Shown in pieces: positions 52,260 through 60,956 of a DNA stretch of 64,000 nt. The stretch lies in NCBI GenBank assembly GCA_003131585.1, contig PKVW01000051.1, forward strand, positions 101,345 to 165,344, written 5' to 3'. Each line of letters starts with the position of its first letter. The stretch's first letter is position 1. The DNA comes from Acidobacteriaceae bacterium. Its GTDB lineage: Bacteria; Acidobacteriota; Terriglobia; Terriglobales; Acidobacteriaceae. The position numbers and the translations under genes are program-made. The notes beneath the pieces are model-generated. The model made no database searches and had not been told where the DNA came from. It saw only the letters and a list, made by a program, of their open reading frames with translations.

Positions 52260-53675
52260 ATGGCGACAAGGAATAAGTCCGCAAAAACGGCGGCGAAGAC
52301 GGCGCGGGTTGAAGTGAAGTCCGAAGAAAAGTCCGAAAGCAAGCGGAACAGTTCCAGGCAAAACGGCACGATCCAGCCCGCGAAAGGGAAGCTGGGGGTG
52401 ATGATCCCGGGGATGGGCGCGGTGGCGACCACGTTTGTCGCGGGTGTGGAGGCGATTCGCAAGGGGCTGGCAAAACCGATCGGGTCGCTTACGCAGATGG
52501 GCACGGTGCGGCTGGGCAAGCGCACCGACGGGCGTTCGCCGAAGATCAAAGAGTTTGTACCGCTGGCGGGACTCGATGACCTGGTCTTCACCGGCTGGGA
52601 CATCTTCGAAGACAACATGTACGAAGCGGCCTCGAAGGCGGGCGTGCTGGACCAAAGGCTGCTCGACCAGTTGAAGCCGTTTCTTTCGTCGATTGAGCCG
52701 CGCGCGGCGGTGTTCGATCACAATTATGTGAAGAAGATCGACGGGCCGAACCAGAAGAAGGGCAAGACGAAGATGGACCTGGCCGAGCAGTTGCGCGACG
52801 ATATCCGCGACTTCAAGAAGACGAGCGGGGCGAGCCGGCTCATCACCATGTGGTGCGGTTCGACCGAATCCTACATCGCGGCGACCGCGGCGCACCAATC
52901 GGTGAAGTCGTTTGAGAAGGCGCTGCGCGAGAACGACGAGATGATTGCGCCCTCGATGGTTTATGCCTACGCGTCCTTGATGGAGGGTGTGCCGTTCGCC
53001 AACGGTGCGCCGAACTTAACGGTAGACCTGCCGGTGATGCTCGAACTCTCGCGGCAGAACGAAGCGCCCATCTGCGGAAAAGACTTCAAGACCGGGCAGA
53101 CCTTGATGAAGACAATTCTCGCGCCCGGTTTTAAGGCGCGCATGCTGGGGCTGAACGGATGGTTCTCCACCAACATCCTGGGCAATCGCGACGGCGAGGT
53201 GCTGGATGATCCCGGATCGTTCAAGACCAAGGAAGAGTCGAAGCTTTCGGTGCTGGAGCACATTCTGCAACCCGACCTTTATCCCGAACTGTACGGCGAT
53301 ATGTACCACAAGGTCCGCATTAACTATTACCCTCCACGCGGTGATAACAAAGAGGGTTGGGACAATATCGATATCTTCGGGTGGCTGGGCTATCCCATGC
53401 AGATTAAGGTCGATTTCCTGTGCCGCGATTCGATTCTGGCCGCTCCGATTGTGCTCGACCTGGTGCTGCTCGTCGATTTGGCGAAGCGTTGTTCGGATCT
53501 GCGCGGATTGGGCATTCAGGAGTGGCTAAGCTTTTACTTTAAGTCTCCGATGACGGCGCCGGGACTGTATCCCGAACACGATCTGTTCATTCAGTTGATG
53601 AAGCTGAAGAACACGCTGCGGCATTTGAAGGGCGAGGAACTGATCACGCACTTGGGGCTGGAGTATTACGACTGA
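52260..53675 (+). CDS. ino1: Inositol-3-phosphate synthase
   Basis: This 471-residue protein begins with a Lys/Ser-rich extension (about residues 1-40) before the Rossmann core opening KLGVMIPGMGAVATTFVAG. Typical of myo-inositol-1-phosphate synthases are GSLTQMGTVRLG, WDIFEDNMYEAA, KRCSDLRG and INYYPPRGDNKEGWD. The enzyme converts glucose-6-phosphate to inositol-1-phosphate with NAD+ as catalytic cofactor. It stands alone; no inositol monophosphatase or phospholipid synthase is beside it. The basic extension is unusual and may be a linker. Confidence 0.93.
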   Translation: MATRNKSAKTAAKTARVEVKSEEKSESKRNSSRQNGTIQPAKGKLGVMIPGMGAVATTFVAGVEAIRKGLAKPIGSLTQMGTVRLGKRTDGRSPKIKEFVPLAGLDDLVFTGWDIFEDNMYEAASKAGVLDQRLLDQLKPFLSSIEPRAAVFDHNYVKKIDGPNQKKGKTKMDLAEQLRDDIRDFKKTSGASRLITMWCGSTESYIAATAAHQSVKSFEKALRENDEMIAPSMVYAYASLMEGVPFANGAPNLTVDLPVMLELSRQNEAPICGKDFKTGQTLMKTILAPGFKARMLGLNGWFSTNILGNRDGEVLDDPGSFKTKEESKLSVLEHILQPDLYPELYGDMYHKVRINYYPPRGDNKEGWDNIDIFGWLGYPMQIKVDFLCRDSILAAPIVLDLVLLVDLAKRCSDLRGLGIQEWLSFYFKSPMTAPGLYPEHDLFIQLMKLKNTLRHLKGEELITHLGLEYYD

Positions 53676-53715
53676 GGAAGGATATTCTCGTCGCGCCGAT
53701 CCACATCGTGCTAAA

Positions 53716-53729
53716 ATAACCATGGTTAT
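53716..53729. promoter_or_regulatory. Palindromic operator candidate of Phd-PIN operon
   Basis: ATAACCATGGTTAT is a perfect 14-bp palindrome 14 bases before the antitoxin start. Phd/YefM antitoxins repress their own promoters through palindromes of this size, so autoregulation is likely. Confidence 0.55.
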
Positions 53730-53743
53730 CCCAAGGTGACCAT

Positions 53744-53977
53744 ATGAAGACAATTGCCGCCGGCGAGTTCAAGGCTCGATGCCTGCAAGTCATGGAAGAC
53801 GTGCGCACGAAACGCACTCCGGTGCTGATCACCAAACGGGGGAAGCCCCTGGCCAAACTGGTTCCTCCCGACGACAAGCCTCCCGAAATCTTCGGCTGCC
53901 TCGCCAGCAAGATTGAGATTCTCGGCGATATTGTTTCCCCGATCACTCCGCTGGAGGACTGGGAGAGCCTCAGGTGA
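53744..53977 (+). CDS. Phd/YefM-family antitoxin
   Basis: A 77-residue antitoxin with the N-terminal DNA-binding domain (TIAAGEFKARCLQVM, RTKRTPVLITKRGKPLAKL) and a short C-terminus that should bind the PIN toxin. A palindrome sits just upstream. The GTG start of the toxin overlaps its stop by 4 bp. Confidence 0.9.
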   Translation: MKTIAAGEFKARCLQVMEDVRTKRTPVLITKRGKPLAKLVPPDDKPPEIFGCLASKIEILGDIVSPITPLEDWESLR

Positions 53978-54369
53978 TTCTGCTGGACACACACGTTTTG
54001 ATGTGGATGGTTTCGAGTCCCGGCAAACTCTCGCGAACCGCAGTGCGCGAGATTCGCAAAGCGCAACGAGAAGGCGGCTGCGCCATCGCTTCGATCAGCC
54101 TTTGGGAGTTGGCTCTGCTCTTTGCCAAGGGCCGCCTCAGAGCCTCGGGCACGATCGAGGCCTCGATCCGAGAGATCGTGGATAGCGCCACAGTGAGCGT
54201 GCTCGAAATTACTTCAGAGATCGCAGGGCTGGCCATGGCGTTCCCGGAAACCTATCCCAAAGACCCGGGCGACCGTCTGATCGGCGCCACCGCGCGAGCG
54301 CTGGGAATCACACTGATTACGCAGGATGAGAGAATTCTCGCCAGCCCCCTCGTACGCACGATTTGGTAG
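53974..54369 (+). CDS. PIN-domain toxin (VapC-like)
   Basis: A 131-residue PIN-domain ribonuclease. Acidic active-site residues appear in ILLDTHVLMWM (Asp), SISLWELALL (Glu) and DPGDRLIGATA (Asp). It probably cleaves RNA and is neutralised by the Phd/YefM-type protein encoded upstream with a GTGA overlap. It converges on the BrnTA operon, 21 bp away. Confidence 0.9.
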   Translation: MILLDTHVLMWMVSSPGKLSRTAVREIRKAQREGGCAIASISLWELALLFAKGRLRASGTIEASIREIVDSATVSVLEITSEIAGLAMAFPETYPKDPGDRLIGATARALGITLITQDERILASPLVRTIW

Positions 54370-54390
54370 CCATCGTTTTCATAGGGCCCC

Positions 54391-54711
54391 TCAAGACTCT
54401 GTTCGCATGATCTCGGCCAGCATGCGTTCTCTCAGTATCCGATTGGCGCGGGTTTGATATCCACTGCCCGCCCTTCTCAGCCACGCGATCACGTCGGCAT
54501 CAAGACGCATCGAGACCGCTTGCTTCATAGGACGATAGAACCTGCCGCGAACCGCATTCTTCCATGCGTTCGCCGGAAGTTCCGGGATGTCCGATGTGTC
54601 AATCTGGTCGTCAGGTAGTGCCGCCAGTGCGGCCAGCTCTTTCTTCTGTCGCGGAGACAGAGCCTGCCCCCGCGTTCGCCTGGTTCGAACAGTCTTAGTA
54701 GCCCTGCGCAT
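54391..54711 (-). CDS. brnA: BrnA antitoxin
   Basis: A 106-residue antitoxin of the BrnA family. The C-terminal ribbon-helix-helix (KQAVSMRLDADVIAWLRRAGSGYQ) binds the operator; the N-terminal basic region binds BrnT. It overlaps the 3' end of brnT by 17 bp. Confidence 0.88.
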   Translation of the reverse strand: MRRATKTVRTRRTRGQALSPRQKKELAALAALPDDQIDTSDIPELPANAWKNAVRGRFYRPMKQAVSMRLDADVIAWLRRAGSGYQTRANRILRERMLAEIMRTES

Positions 54712-54973
54712 GGATGCGTCTCTCCTGTGGCGTTGCTTTTCGTGCTGAGAGAATTCGGATCAAGCCGTCGTCCTCCTCGACTGTGTGGGCGACCAGCAAT
54801 ACACGGACCCCTTGCACCACTCCGATAGTCTGCCAGCGCGCTTCAGTCTCCATTTCCCGGTCTTGCCGCGAAACGTGGAAAGGGTCGTCGAATACCGAGA
54901 TCGCTGTCTCGAAGCTGATGCGGTGCTTGCGCTGATTGACCCGGTTCTTACGCTCGTCCCAGGCGAATTCCAC
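54695..54973 (-). CDS. brnT: BrnT toxin
   Basis: A 92-residue toxin with the BrnT opening MEFAWDERKNRVNQRKHRISF and the conserved RILSARKATPQERR. BrnT is a RelE-like ribonuclease that inhibits translation. The start is a GTG. A TGTATATACA palindrome lies 23 bp upstream. Confidence 0.9.
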   Translation of the reverse strand: MEFAWDERKNRVNQRKHRISFETAISVFDDPFHVSRQDREMETEARWQTIGVVQGVRVLLVAHTVEEDDGLIRILSARKATPQERRIHAQGY

Positions 54974-54996
54974 AGCGACCTTCGTAGATACCGATC

Positions 54997-55006
54997 TGTA
55001 TATACA
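54997..55006. promoter_or_regulatory. BrnTA operator candidate
   Basis: TGTATATACA is a 10-bp perfect palindrome in the promoter region of brnT, close to a TATA-rich -10-like stretch. BrnA is an autoregulator, so this is a plausible binding site. Confidence 0.45.
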
Positions 55007-55051
55007 ATAATCTAGCTACCAGGGGAATGCAAGCGGAAGATATACCGATGA

Positions 55052-56341
55052 TCACGCCAGCTTCTTCTCCCGCTTGTACTCGTCAAACTTCTCCAAAAAC
55101 CGGTCAATGTCCTTCTTCTGCAAGTAATACGGCGTAGACAGCCGCAGCTTGTTCGGCTCGCCGCCGCGGATGCGAATCCTATGCGTCTTCCACATCCAGT
55201 TTTCCAGATCCATGCGCGGGACGGGCGGGACGTTCACCGTGACGATGGCGCAGCGCAGGGCGGGGTCGGGCGAAGTCCAGGATTCGGCGCCGCGTTTTTT
55301 CATTTCGTCGAGGATGTAGTCGGCTAGCCTGCGATGGCGGCTCTCGATGCGGTCGAGGCCGATGTCGTCGGCCAGCTTGATGGAGGCGCGCAGTCCCCAG
55401 AGCGCTGGCACGTTGGAGCTGCCGATACGCTGAAAGCGCTCGGCACGGAGCTGCGGCTCGTCCCAGCCTTCAGTGACGATGGTGTTCCACAAGCGGTCGA
55501 TGACTTCGTCGCGCACGTAGAGGAAGCCGGAGCCTTTGGGCGATTGCAGCCATTTGTGCGGGCTTGCAGAATACATGTCGCAGCCGAGATCGTGAACGTT
55601 AAGGCGCATCATGCCGGGCACGTGGGCGCCGTCGACGGCAGAAAGAATGCCTTTGGACCGGGCGAGCGCGCTGAGTTCTTTTGCCGGCAGGACCAAACCA
55701 GAGAACGTAGTGATGTGGCTGAAGAAGATGACGCGCGTGCGCGGGGTGATGGCGTCGTTGAACAGATTGAGAACCTGCGCGGAGTCTTTTACGGGGCGGG
55801 GCAGTGTGACTCTCTTCACCACAATGCCGTAGCGCTTGGCCTTGAGGTTCCAGGGATGCTCGCCGCCGGGATGCTCCTGGTCGGTCATGAGGACTTCATC
55901 GCCGGGTTTCATGTCAATGCCATTGGCGATGTAGCTATTCGCCTCCGTGGCATTGCGAAGCAGGGCGATCTCATCGCGATGGCAGCCGACGAAAGCGGCC
56001 AGGGGATCGCGAAACTCGTTCCACGAGGCGTATCCCCAGATGGGGTAATCTTCCGGATCCTGCTGGTCCATTCTCTCGGTGGTGGTGTAGGCGTCGAAAA
56101 TGGCGCGCAGCACGGGCGCGGGACTGGATCCGACGGTACCGTTGTTCAGGTAGATTTCGTCGGCGGGGATCAGAAATTGTTTGCGTAGTTCGGCCCAATA
56201 GGCGTCGTCGTTTTTGGCGAAGTGGGCGGGGTCCGGAAGAGTCGCTGGAGCTTTGTCGAGTTGGGCTAGAAGATTGCCACGAAAAGCCAGGGTGGCGGCG
56301 AGGCCGGTCGTGGCGGTGAGGAAGCGGCGGCGGTCAAGCAT
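55052..56341 (-). CDS. Class V aminotransferase-fold enzyme with Tat signal
   Basis: This 429-residue PLP enzyme resembles isopenicillin-N epimerase/cysteine-desulfurase-like proteins. A twin-arginine signal (DRRRFLTATTGLAATLAFRG) directs export. The PLP lysine lies in SASPHKWLQSPKG, and the earlier AVDGAHVPG holds the PLP-ring Asp. Start ATG 56341 gives the Tat signal; the frame is open 22 codons upstream. The exact reaction is unknown. Exported PLP enzymes of this family are typical of soil acidobacteria and related phyla. Confidence 0.87.
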   Translation of the reverse strand: MLDRRRFLTATTGLAATLAFRGNLLAQLDKAPATLPDPAHFAKNDDAYWAELRKQFLIPADEIYLNNGTVGSSPAPVLRAIFDAYTTTERMDQQDPEDYPIWGYASWNEFRDPLAAFVGCHRDEIALLRNATEANSYIANGIDMKPGDEVLMTDQEHPGGEHPWNLKAKRYGIVVKRVTLPRPVKDSAQVLNLFNDAITPRTRVIFFSHITTFSGLVLPAKELSALARSKGILSAVDGAHVPGMMRLNVHDLGCDMYSASPHKWLQSPKGSGFLYVRDEVIDRLWNTIVTEGWDEPQLRAERFQRIGSSNVPALWGLRASIKLADDIGLDRIESRHRRLADYILDEMKKRGAESWTSPDPALRCAIVTVNVPPVPRMDLENWMWKTHRIRIRGGEPNKLRLSTPYYLQKKDIDRFLEKFDEYKREKKLA

Positions 56342-56538
56342 CTTGATCTCCCCGTGAGCGCGAATGACGGAAGGCGCTATGGTACGGCTAGGCGCAGGAA
56401 TCCTCAAGGGGACGCGGTGCTCTGCTCATGGAGTGTCAAAGGAGATCAGCGCCCGTTGGCTCCGCTGTTCATCCCAGGGAGACCGGGCCAACCTCCAATC
56501 ACGTCGCCTCTCCGTTCGCCGCACCAAACTACGCGTGC

Positions 56539-57990
56539 TCACCGCAAGCCCACCAGCTCGGTGACGGATTGAATCAGCTTCGCAGGATCGAAACCCACGC
56601 CATCTTTGAAGACCAGCTCCACCTTCTCCAGGTTTTCAATCTTCTCCGCCGGGTTGCCGCCCAACACCACCAAATCGGCGGCCTTGCCCGGCGCAATCGA
56701 TCCGATGCTCGCGTCTCTGCCCAGGTAGATTGCCGCATTCAGTGTGGCAATGCGGATCGCTTCGACCGGTGAGAAGCCGGCCTCGACCAGCAATTCAATG
56801 TTGCGCTGGTCGCCGAAGCCCGGCACCACGCCGCCGTAGCCGGTGGGATCGCAGCCCGCCATCAGCAGTCCGCCCGCAGCCACAAACTCCCGCTCAAAGC
56901 GCATCTCTTTTCCCAGCATCGGCCCGGCCATGTCGAGCTCGGCCGCATGAGAGCGGCCTACCAGATACTCCTTCGCGGCTTGCGGCGAGAGCGTCTTGAG
57001 AGCCGCGCTCTCCCGCTCCATGGGCGGGCGATTCGAGCCGAAGGTCTCAATCACCGCCAGCGTCGAGGTGATGGCCACATGGTGCGCTACCAGGTCGCGG
57101 ATCGTCTCCCGCACCTCAGGCCCCTCCACGTCCACGTTTTTCTCGACATACGTCAAATTCGCCAAAAAACCGGGACACTCGTCCGGCTTCTTCCCTGGGA
57201 AGAACTCGGTATCCACCGACAGGCCATGTTCCAGGTTGTCGATGCCCAGCGCGGCCGCCTGCCTGAATCCGATGGAGCAAAGATGCCCGGTGATTTTGAG
57301 CCCGTGGGCGTGAGCGTGGCCGATGGCCGCCTTCAGCTCATCCGCCGTGAGGTAGTTGTATGCCTTGAACGAGGTCACGCCCTCGGCGGCCCAATAATCC
57401 ACCGTGCGCGCAGCGTCGTCCGCATCCGCAAGCGTGTGCATCTGGACCGCGAAGCTGCCTTTGCCCTCGAGGTAGGGGCCAGTCACGTCGAGCTTGGGTC
57501 CGGGCAGCAACCCCGCGTCGATCTCTCGCTTCAGTTCCAGGTCGGTGTAGGGCTCCAGGCTGCCCGCAGTCCGCGCCGTCGTCACGCCGCCTGCCAGGTA
57601 GAGACGCGGAGCGCTGTCCGCTGCCTCGCCATAGAGCGCCACGCCACCCTGGGGTTGTTGCGGCGTGGGATAGAAGAGATGTTCGTGCATGCCGACCAGG
57701 CCGGGGATCACGGTCTTTCCCGTCATCTCCAGCACCTTGGCGTTGGGCGGATAAGGGCTGTGCGCACTGGCGGCCTGGACAGCGGTGATCTTGCCGCCGG
57801 CGATGTCGATGCGCATGTCTTGCTGGGGCGCAGAGCCTGTGCCGTCGATAAGGCGCACATGCTCCAGCACCAGCACCAGTGCATCTTCCTTCACATAGGG
57901 TGAAAGCGGAGAAGGCTTCTGCTGGGCTGCTGAGGTCAGGCTCAAGGACAAGGAAATGCACAGAATTGTGGTTCGTCTCGCAATCGGCAT
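56539..57990 (-). CDS. Secreted amidohydrolase
   Basis: This 483-residue amidohydrolase has a signal peptide (TTILCISLSLSLTSAAQQ). Metal ligands are visible as His-x-His in GMHEHLF, a carboxylated-Lys candidate in SFKAYNY, His in ITGHLCS and NLEHGLS, and Asp in GCDPTGYGG. It resembles imidazolonepropionase-like and prolidase-type amidohydrolases. The substrate is not clear. Start ATG 57990 is chosen because the signal peptide begins there; the frame is open 23 codons upstream. Confidence 0.88.
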   Translation of the reverse strand: MPIARRTTILCISLSLSLTSAAQQKPSPLSPYVKEDALVLVLEHVRLIDGTGSAPQQDMRIDIAGGKITAVQAASAHSPYPPNAKVLEMTGKTVIPGLVGMHEHLFYPTPQQPQGGVALYGEAADSAPRLYLAGGVTTARTAGSLEPYTDLELKREIDAGLLPGPKLDVTGPYLEGKGSFAVQMHTLADADDAARTVDYWAAEGVTSFKAYNYLTADELKAAIGHAHAHGLKITGHLCSIGFRQAAALGIDNLEHGLSVDTEFFPGKKPDECPGFLANLTYVEKNVDVEGPEVRETIRDLVAHHVAITSTLAVIETFGSNRPPMERESAALKTLSPQAAKEYLVGRSHAAELDMAGPMLGKEMRFEREFVAAGGLLMAGCDPTGYGGVVPGFGDQRNIELLVEAGFSPVEAIRIATLNAAIYLGRDASIGSIAPGKAADLVVLGGNPAEKIENLEKVELVFKDGVGFDPAKLIQSVTELVGLR

Positions 57991-58234
57991 GGTTGGGGCC
58001 TCCCGGAATGAGAGTGGATTCAGTTCTAATAAACACGACCGACTGGCTAAATGTCCCACCGGCTCTACGCTGTCGGATTATACCGGGTCAGGTCGGGCTG
58101 TACGCATGATTGGGCAGTCCCGGATAACCCGGGCGGGCAAGGGCGCGTCTAACTGGGAAGATAAGTTTGGGATGGGTGTGTTCGAACCGGGCGTATAATG
58201 TGGGGAAGAGTAAGTTGGACGCAAGGGGGTATTT

Positions 58235-59398
58235 ATGAAATTGCGTTGGTTGGCAATCGCGGTGGCATTGGCGGCGTTCAGCGCAGGGCCTTGGACGTTG
58301 GCGCAGGTTTCGGATCCCGGTCAAACCCAGACGCAAGCCCAGACCCAAACGCAAGCCCCAACTCAAGATCCGGACAAGGACCAGCCGAAAGCAGCCGACG
58401 TCCAGAACGCGCCGAAACCGGCGCCCGCTGCCCTCCCCACGCAGGATGACGGCCAGATCAAGCACGATGGCACCAAGACCGACGTGGACGCGGTGGGGAA
58501 CCGCAATGTCGGTTGCGGGCGGGGCGTTGGCAACTGGTACACCGTGGAAGGCCAGGTGGCGCGGGGCCGCGTCTATGCGCAGCAGATTGAGTCACAAGTC
58601 AAGCTGGTGAACGATCCCGTGGTCACGGAGTACGTCAACCGCATCGGCCAGAATCTGGTGCGGAACTCCGACGCGCAGGTGCCGTTCACCATCAAGGTGA
58701 TCGACTCCGACGTGGTGAATGCCATGGCGCTCCCGGGGGGATTCTTTTATGTGAACTCCGGGTTGATCCTGGCGGCCGACGAAGAAGCCGAAATGGCGGG
58801 TGTAATGGCGCACGAGATCGCGCATGTCGCCGCGTGCCACTACGGGCGCGAAATGACCCGCGCGAACCTGTTGCAGATGGCTTCGATTCCGTTCATCTTT
58901 ATGGGTGGGGCGATCGGCTACGCCGGGTACGAGGCGGCGGGGCTGGCGATCCCCATGACCTTCCTGAAGTTCTCCCGCGGCTTCGAGGCCGAAGCGGACT
59001 ATCTGGGCGTGGAGTATATGTATCGCGCGGGCTACGATCCCTCGGCGTTTGTTTCTTTCTTCGAAAAGATTCAGGCGATGGAGAAGAAGAAGCCGGGGAC
59101 GCTGTCCAAGGCTTTTGACACGCACCCGCAGACTCCGGATCGCATTGCGAAGACGCAGGAAGAAATTGGAAAGATACTGCCGTCGAAGCCGCAGTATGTT
59201 GTGACCACCTCGGAATTCGACGAAGTCAAAGGGCGTCTGGCGTCGATCGAGAATCGCCACAAGGTGTTGGATCAGAAAGACGGCAACAAGCCCAGCTTGC
59301 GGCGGACTTCCACCGGCGGCAGCGACGACAAGGCGGGCGACAGCAAGAGCGACGACGATCGTCCGACCCTGAAGCGGCGGGATGATTCGTCGAACTAA
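58235..59398 (+). CDS. M48-family zinc metallopeptidase
   Basis: This 387-residue exported protein has a signal peptide (WLAIAVALAAFSAGPWTLA), then a low-complexity Gln/Thr-rich stretch (about residues 30-50, repeated TQAQTQ), and an M48 domain with HEIAH (His193, Glu194, His197) and the third ligand in EADYLGVEYM. It probably acts on misfolded envelope proteins, like BepA or Oma1. It has a TATAAT -10 element at 58194-58199, 36 bp before the ATG, with GGGGG just upstream of the start. The last 16 bases are tandemly duplicated across the stop codon. Confidence 0.93.
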   Translation: MKLRWLAIAVALAAFSAGPWTLAQVSDPGQTQTQAQTQTQAPTQDPDKDQPKAADVQNAPKPAPAALPTQDDGQIKHDGTKTDVDAVGNRNVGCGRGVGNWYTVEGQVARGRVYAQQIESQVKLVNDPVVTEYVNRIGQNLVRNSDAQVPFTIKVIDSDVVNAMALPGGFFYVNSGLILAADEEAEMAGVMAHEIAHVAACHYGREMTRANLLQMASIPFIFMGGAIGYAGYEAAGLAIPMTFLKFSRGFEAEADYLGVEYMYRAGYDPSAFVSFFEKIQAMEKKKPGTLSKAFDTHPQTPDRIAKTQEEIGKILPSKPQYVVTTSEFDEVKGRLASIENRHKVLDQKDGNKPSLRRTSTGGSDDKAGDSKSDDDRPTLKRRDDSSN

Positions 59399-59413
59399 TG
59401 ATTCGTCGAACTA
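59382..59413. repeat. 16-bp tandem duplication over the stop codon of the M48 gene
   Basis: ATGATTCGTCGAACTA occurs twice in a row (59382-59397 and 59398-59413). The first copy ends in the TAA stop of the gene, and the second copy ends in a TAG. Confidence 0.9.
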
Positions 59414-59439
59414 GCGGTGGAACGAGTTAGGGATCATCG

Positions 59440-59470
59440 AACCGGCGGCCCGCGCGGCCGCCGGTTTTGT
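59440..59470 (+). terminator. Rho-independent terminator after the M48 gene
   Basis: An 11-bp perfect stem (AACCGGCGGCC at 59440-59450, GGCCGCCGGTT at 59456-59466) with a 5-base loop is followed by TTGTG. It lies 42 bp after the M48 stop codon. Confidence 0.75.
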
Positions 59471-59560
59471 GTTTGCGACGGGCGGAGCGCGGTATTGCCG
59501 GACTTCGCGGCCCATTCGCCGCAGCTTGTTGTCGAAGCGAGTCAGGCTAAGCTACCCTAG

Positions 59561-59588
59561 GTTTTATCCTGTAAGTTTTATCCTGTAA
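59561..59588. repeat. 14-bp tandem duplication in the citrate synthase leader
   Basis: GTTTTATCCTGTAA occurs twice in a row (59561-59574 and 59575-59588), immediately before the GGAAGGAG ribosome-binding site of gltA. The CCTGTAA core also occurs in the pstS PHO box, but the 14-bp period here does not match a PHO box. Confidence 0.9.
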
Positions 59589-59609
59589 GCGGAAGGAGCG
59601 GCTCTTCCC

Positions 59610-60920
59610 ATGCCAGAGAACACTCTCACCATCACCGACAATCGCACCGGTCAGACGTATACCGTCCCGATCGAGAATGGCACGATCCGGGCGATGAACC
59701 TGCGGCAGATCAAAACCGGGCCGGAAGATTTTGGGCTGATGACGTACGATCCCGCGTTCATGAATACGGCGTCGTGCCGCAGCAGCATTACCTTTATCGA
59801 TGGGGACCGGGGAATTCTGCGCTATCGCGGATATCCCATCGAAGTGCTGGCGGAGCGCTGCACCTTCCTGGAAGTCGCCTACCTGCTGCTGTTTGGAGAG
59901 TTGCCCACCGAGACCGAACTCAAGAACTGGGTGCACGAAATCACCCACCACACCATGCTGCACGAAGCGACGAAGAAGTTCATGGAGGGTTTCCGCTACG
60001 ACTCCCACCCCATGGTGATGTTCGTGAGCACGGTGGCGGCGCTTTCGAGCGTGTATCCGGAGGCCCGGGAAGTGCACGATGCGGAAAATCGCCTGCTGCA
60101 GATCAAGCGGCTGATCGGCAAAGTGCCGTCGATCGCGGGCATGTCGTACCGCTACAACGTCGGATTTCCCTACGTGTATCCGGACAACGATTTGAGCTAC
60201 ACCGAGAATTTCATGAACATGTTGTGGAAGATGGTCGAGCCGAAGTATGTGGCGAATCCGGTCCTCGCGCGCGCGCTCGATATCCTGTTCATTTTGCATG
60301 CGGATCACGAGCAAAACTGCGGTACCAATGCGATGCGCTCCGTGGCCAGCGCCCACACCGATCCCTACCTGTCCACGGCGTCGGCGGCGTCGGCCCTGGC
60401 GGGACCCTTGCACGGCGGAGCCAATGAAGAAGTCCTGAAGATGCTCGACGAGATTGGATCGAAAAATAACGTGCCGGCCTACATCAAGAAGGTGAAGGAA
60501 GGGCACGGCAAGCTGATGGGATTCGGGCACCGCATTTACAAGAACTACGATCCCCGGGCGAAAATTATCAAATGGTCGGCGGAGCAGGTTTTCCAGGTTA
60601 CGGGACGCAACCCGAAGTTGGACATCGCTCTCGAGTTGGAGCGCATCGCGCTGGAAGACGAGTACTTCGTGAAGCGCAAGCTCTACCCGAATGTCGATTT
60701 TTATTCCGGGATCATGTACCAGGCCATGGGCTTCCAGCCGGAGATGTTCACGGTGCTGTTCGCCATTCCACGCACGGCGGGGTGGCTGGCGCAGTGGCAG
60801 GAGCTGGTGACAGATCCAGAGCAGAAGATCACGCGGCCGCGGCAAGTCTACACCGGGCACCAGGAGCGCGAGTTTATCCCGATGGAGAAGAGGACCGCGG
60901 CCACCGTTCCCGCGCGCTAG
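59610..60920 (+). CDS. gltA: Citrate synthase
   Basis: This 436-residue type I citrate synthase has the catalytic residues in HADHEQNCGTNAMR (His), MGFGHRIYKNYDPR (His) and PNVDFYSGI (Asp). It condenses acetyl-CoA and oxaloacetate in the TCA cycle. The length matches the hexameric E. coli-type enzyme. GGAAGGAG (about 59590-59597) is a strong ribosome-binding site, preceded by the 14-bp duplicated leader sequence. Confidence 0.97.
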   Translation: MPENTLTITDNRTGQTYTVPIENGTIRAMNLRQIKTGPEDFGLMTYDPAFMNTASCRSSITFIDGDRGILRYRGYPIEVLAERCTFLEVAYLLLFGELPTETELKNWVHEITHHTMLHEATKKFMEGFRYDSHPMVMFVSTVAALSSVYPEAREVHDAENRLLQIKRLIGKVPSIAGMSYRYNVGFPYVYPDNDLSYTENFMNMLWKMVEPKYVANPVLARALDILFILHADHEQNCGTNAMRSVASAHTDPYLSTASAASALAGPLHGGANEEVLKMLDEIGSKNNVPAYIKKVKEGHGKLMGFGHRIYKNYDPRAKIIKWSAEQVFQVTGRNPKLDIALELERIALEDEYFVKRKLYPNVDFYSGIMYQAMGFQPEMFTVLFAIPRTAGWLAQWQELVTDPEQKITRPRQVYTGHQEREFIPMEKRTAATVPAR

Positions 60921-60956
60921 TTCACGTGGTTGCGCCGGTCGCCGGGTCTGCCCCGG

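Noticed and set aside
56947..57903. 318-codon plus-strand frame opposite the amidohydrolase gene
   Set aside because: Antisense of a gene with complete metal-binding motifs.
59561..59588. PHO box in front of gltA
   Set aside because: The CCTGTAA cores are 14 bp apart instead of 11, and result from a simple tandem duplication.
59547..60860. 437-codon minus-strand frame opposite gltA
   Set aside because: Antisense of citrate synthase; artefact of GC-rich codon use.
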